Both the position numbers and the translations under genes were made by a program. Below are positions 63,801-64,000 of a stretch of 64,000 nucleotides of DNA, in pieces. Source of the DNA: Blepharisma stoltei (lineage: Eukaryota; Ciliophora; Heterotrichea; Heterotrichida; Blepharismidae); the NCBI GenBank assembly GCA_914767885.1, contig CAJZBQ010000046.1, positions 930,001 to 994,000 of the forward strand, in the 5' to 3' direction. How positions within the stretch are numbered: position 1 is the stretch's first letter; every line of letters starts with the position of its first letter. The notes beneath the pieces are model-generated. The model saw only the letters and a program-made list of their open reading frames with translations. It was not told where the DNA came from and ran no database searches.

Positions 63801-64000
63801 TACTCATATTTAATATCATCTTCTTTTCATTAATGCATTCTTTAATTCGGCTTATAAATTTTAATATCGGTAAGGAATCTTTATAATGTCTAGGTAAAGG
63901 TGATGCGCAGCATATAAGAATTACCTTGCTAGGATTTGTATTAGAATGATAAACATCTAGCGTATCTTTAATATAATTAATCAGCGCATTTTCTCTAATA
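60860..64000 (-). CDS. Kinesin-like protein, C-terminal part (cut by window end)
   Basis: Reads in from the right edge. The first visible 60 residues look like the end of a kinesin motor: ENALINYIKDTL, KVILICCASPLPRHYKDSLP, ILKFISRIKECI (compare the family SP..ETLxTLxFAxR). A long coiled coil follows (KQIEMLTEEIKKLNLEKNEL; KDLADLQHQLEKQNFLLKEK) with a Ser-rich insert, continuing across MITE C2, SINE copy 4 and two IESs to end VVTEEIFKG. The motor core and nucleotide site lie outside the window, so activity cannot be judged. Confidence 0.78.
61123..61241 (-). other. IES, 119 bp, TA-bounded, with small foldbacks
   Basis: Removal gives SISAEIDKFRSEFIGL. Contains GGTCGGACCAAAAAGCGATT..TTGGTCCGAC and CTATATAGAGGAAACCTCTA inverted repeats. 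Confidence 0.82.
61351..61460 (-). other. IES, about 110 bp, TA-bounded
   Basis: Removal gives INLENKLNNLVNEQDANAKR in the kinesin coiled coil. Confidence 0.7.
61568..62114 (+). mobile_element. SINE-like retroelement copy 4 (inside kinesin gene)
   Basis: 547 bp, perfect 15-bp duplication GCTTTAGCTCATTTA (61553-61567, 62115-62129). Starts TAATTAAAATATGGCG, ends in (TTAAG)n tail. Shares TCCGGCAAGGTTTTGC, CTCCCTAGCGTGAAACTGGG and the ACCAGAAAATCC/GGATTTTCGG hairpin. Removal gives DLVNELKQCISNLSIKL. Confidence 0.92.
62420..62765 (+). mobile_element. MITE family C copy 2 (degenerate)
   Basis: 346 bp, TAA duplications (62417-62419, 62766-62768). Left TTTCACCCCCACATCTTTGA, right CTTTGATCCAAGATAGGAAA, decayed forms of CCCCATCCTTGATCGAACG. 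Removal restores KPEEYPLTISCILDILIKID in the kinesin gene. Confidence 0.8.

Noticed and set aside
1-64000. tRNA or rRNA genes
   Set aside because: I scanned for tRNA-like clover leaves and rRNA cores by eye and saw none; a covariance search would be needed to be sure.

Overview
This window looks like germline (micronuclear) DNA of a heterotrich ciliate close to Blepharisma. Three signs support this. UGA is read as Trp throughout conserved proteins (the Cu-ATPase TGDN block, Cdh1, Ulp1, TMEM63/OSCA), while TAA and TAG are the only stops. Introns are almost all 15-16 nt (GT..AG). Nearly every gene is interrupted by internal eliminated sequences (IESs) whose removal restores a conserved reading frame. 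For most interrupted genes I subtracted the inferred introns, IESs and transposons from the span, and the remainder is an exact multiple of 3. No database search was run; products are named from recognised motifs and family knowledge.

Layout: 1-2250 TRPML channel end, a small ORF and Mob1; 2370-6620 a membrane protein, two coiled-coil genes and a tandem CCCH zinc-finger gene; 7200-12510 small mitochondrial-type proteins, a RING-CH/FHA gene, a Ulp1 SUMO protease and a RING/TRAF gene; 12830-20680 a START protein carrying four IESs, CFAP91 and a LisH-DYRK kinase; 20930-25330 a copper P-type ATPase; 25400-27770 a small nuclear-type protein and an EF-hand protein; 27785-36930 three tandem TMEM63/OSCA mechanosensitive channels; 37440-43550 a transmembrane cyclic-nucleotide phosphodiesterase, a JHY-like protein and a sulfurtransferase; 44440-48140 two four-helix membrane proteins and a C2H2 gene; 49490-57500 a GAF protein, a coiled-coil gene, a PH/papain-like protein, a second RING-CH/FHA gene and AcpS; 58030-64000 Cdh1, an unknown gene and a kinesin-like gene leaving the window.

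Mobile DNA dominates the non-coding content. Three MITE families (A, B, C) share CTCCC tips, 3-bp TNA target duplications and one architecture: a ~17-nt module present four times, two copies at each end. The module sequence differs between families but is matched within an element. A fourth family (D) has 8-bp duplications. There are foldback elements, and a SINE-like family (~550 bp, AAAATGGCG start, TTAAG-type tail, ~15-bp duplications). Many sit inside coding exons and must be precisely deleted to make a working somatic gene, so they behave as IESs. Several have TGA or TCA duplications and therefore cannot be excised at the usual TA dinucleotide.

Ciliary, signalling and trafficking genes (CFAP91, JHY-like, EF-hand, kinesin, Mob1, DYRK, Cdh1, PDE, GAF) fit a large single-celled swimmer. 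Genes are packed tightly: neighbouring ends lie 20-30 bp apart, and in one case convergent stop codons overlap.
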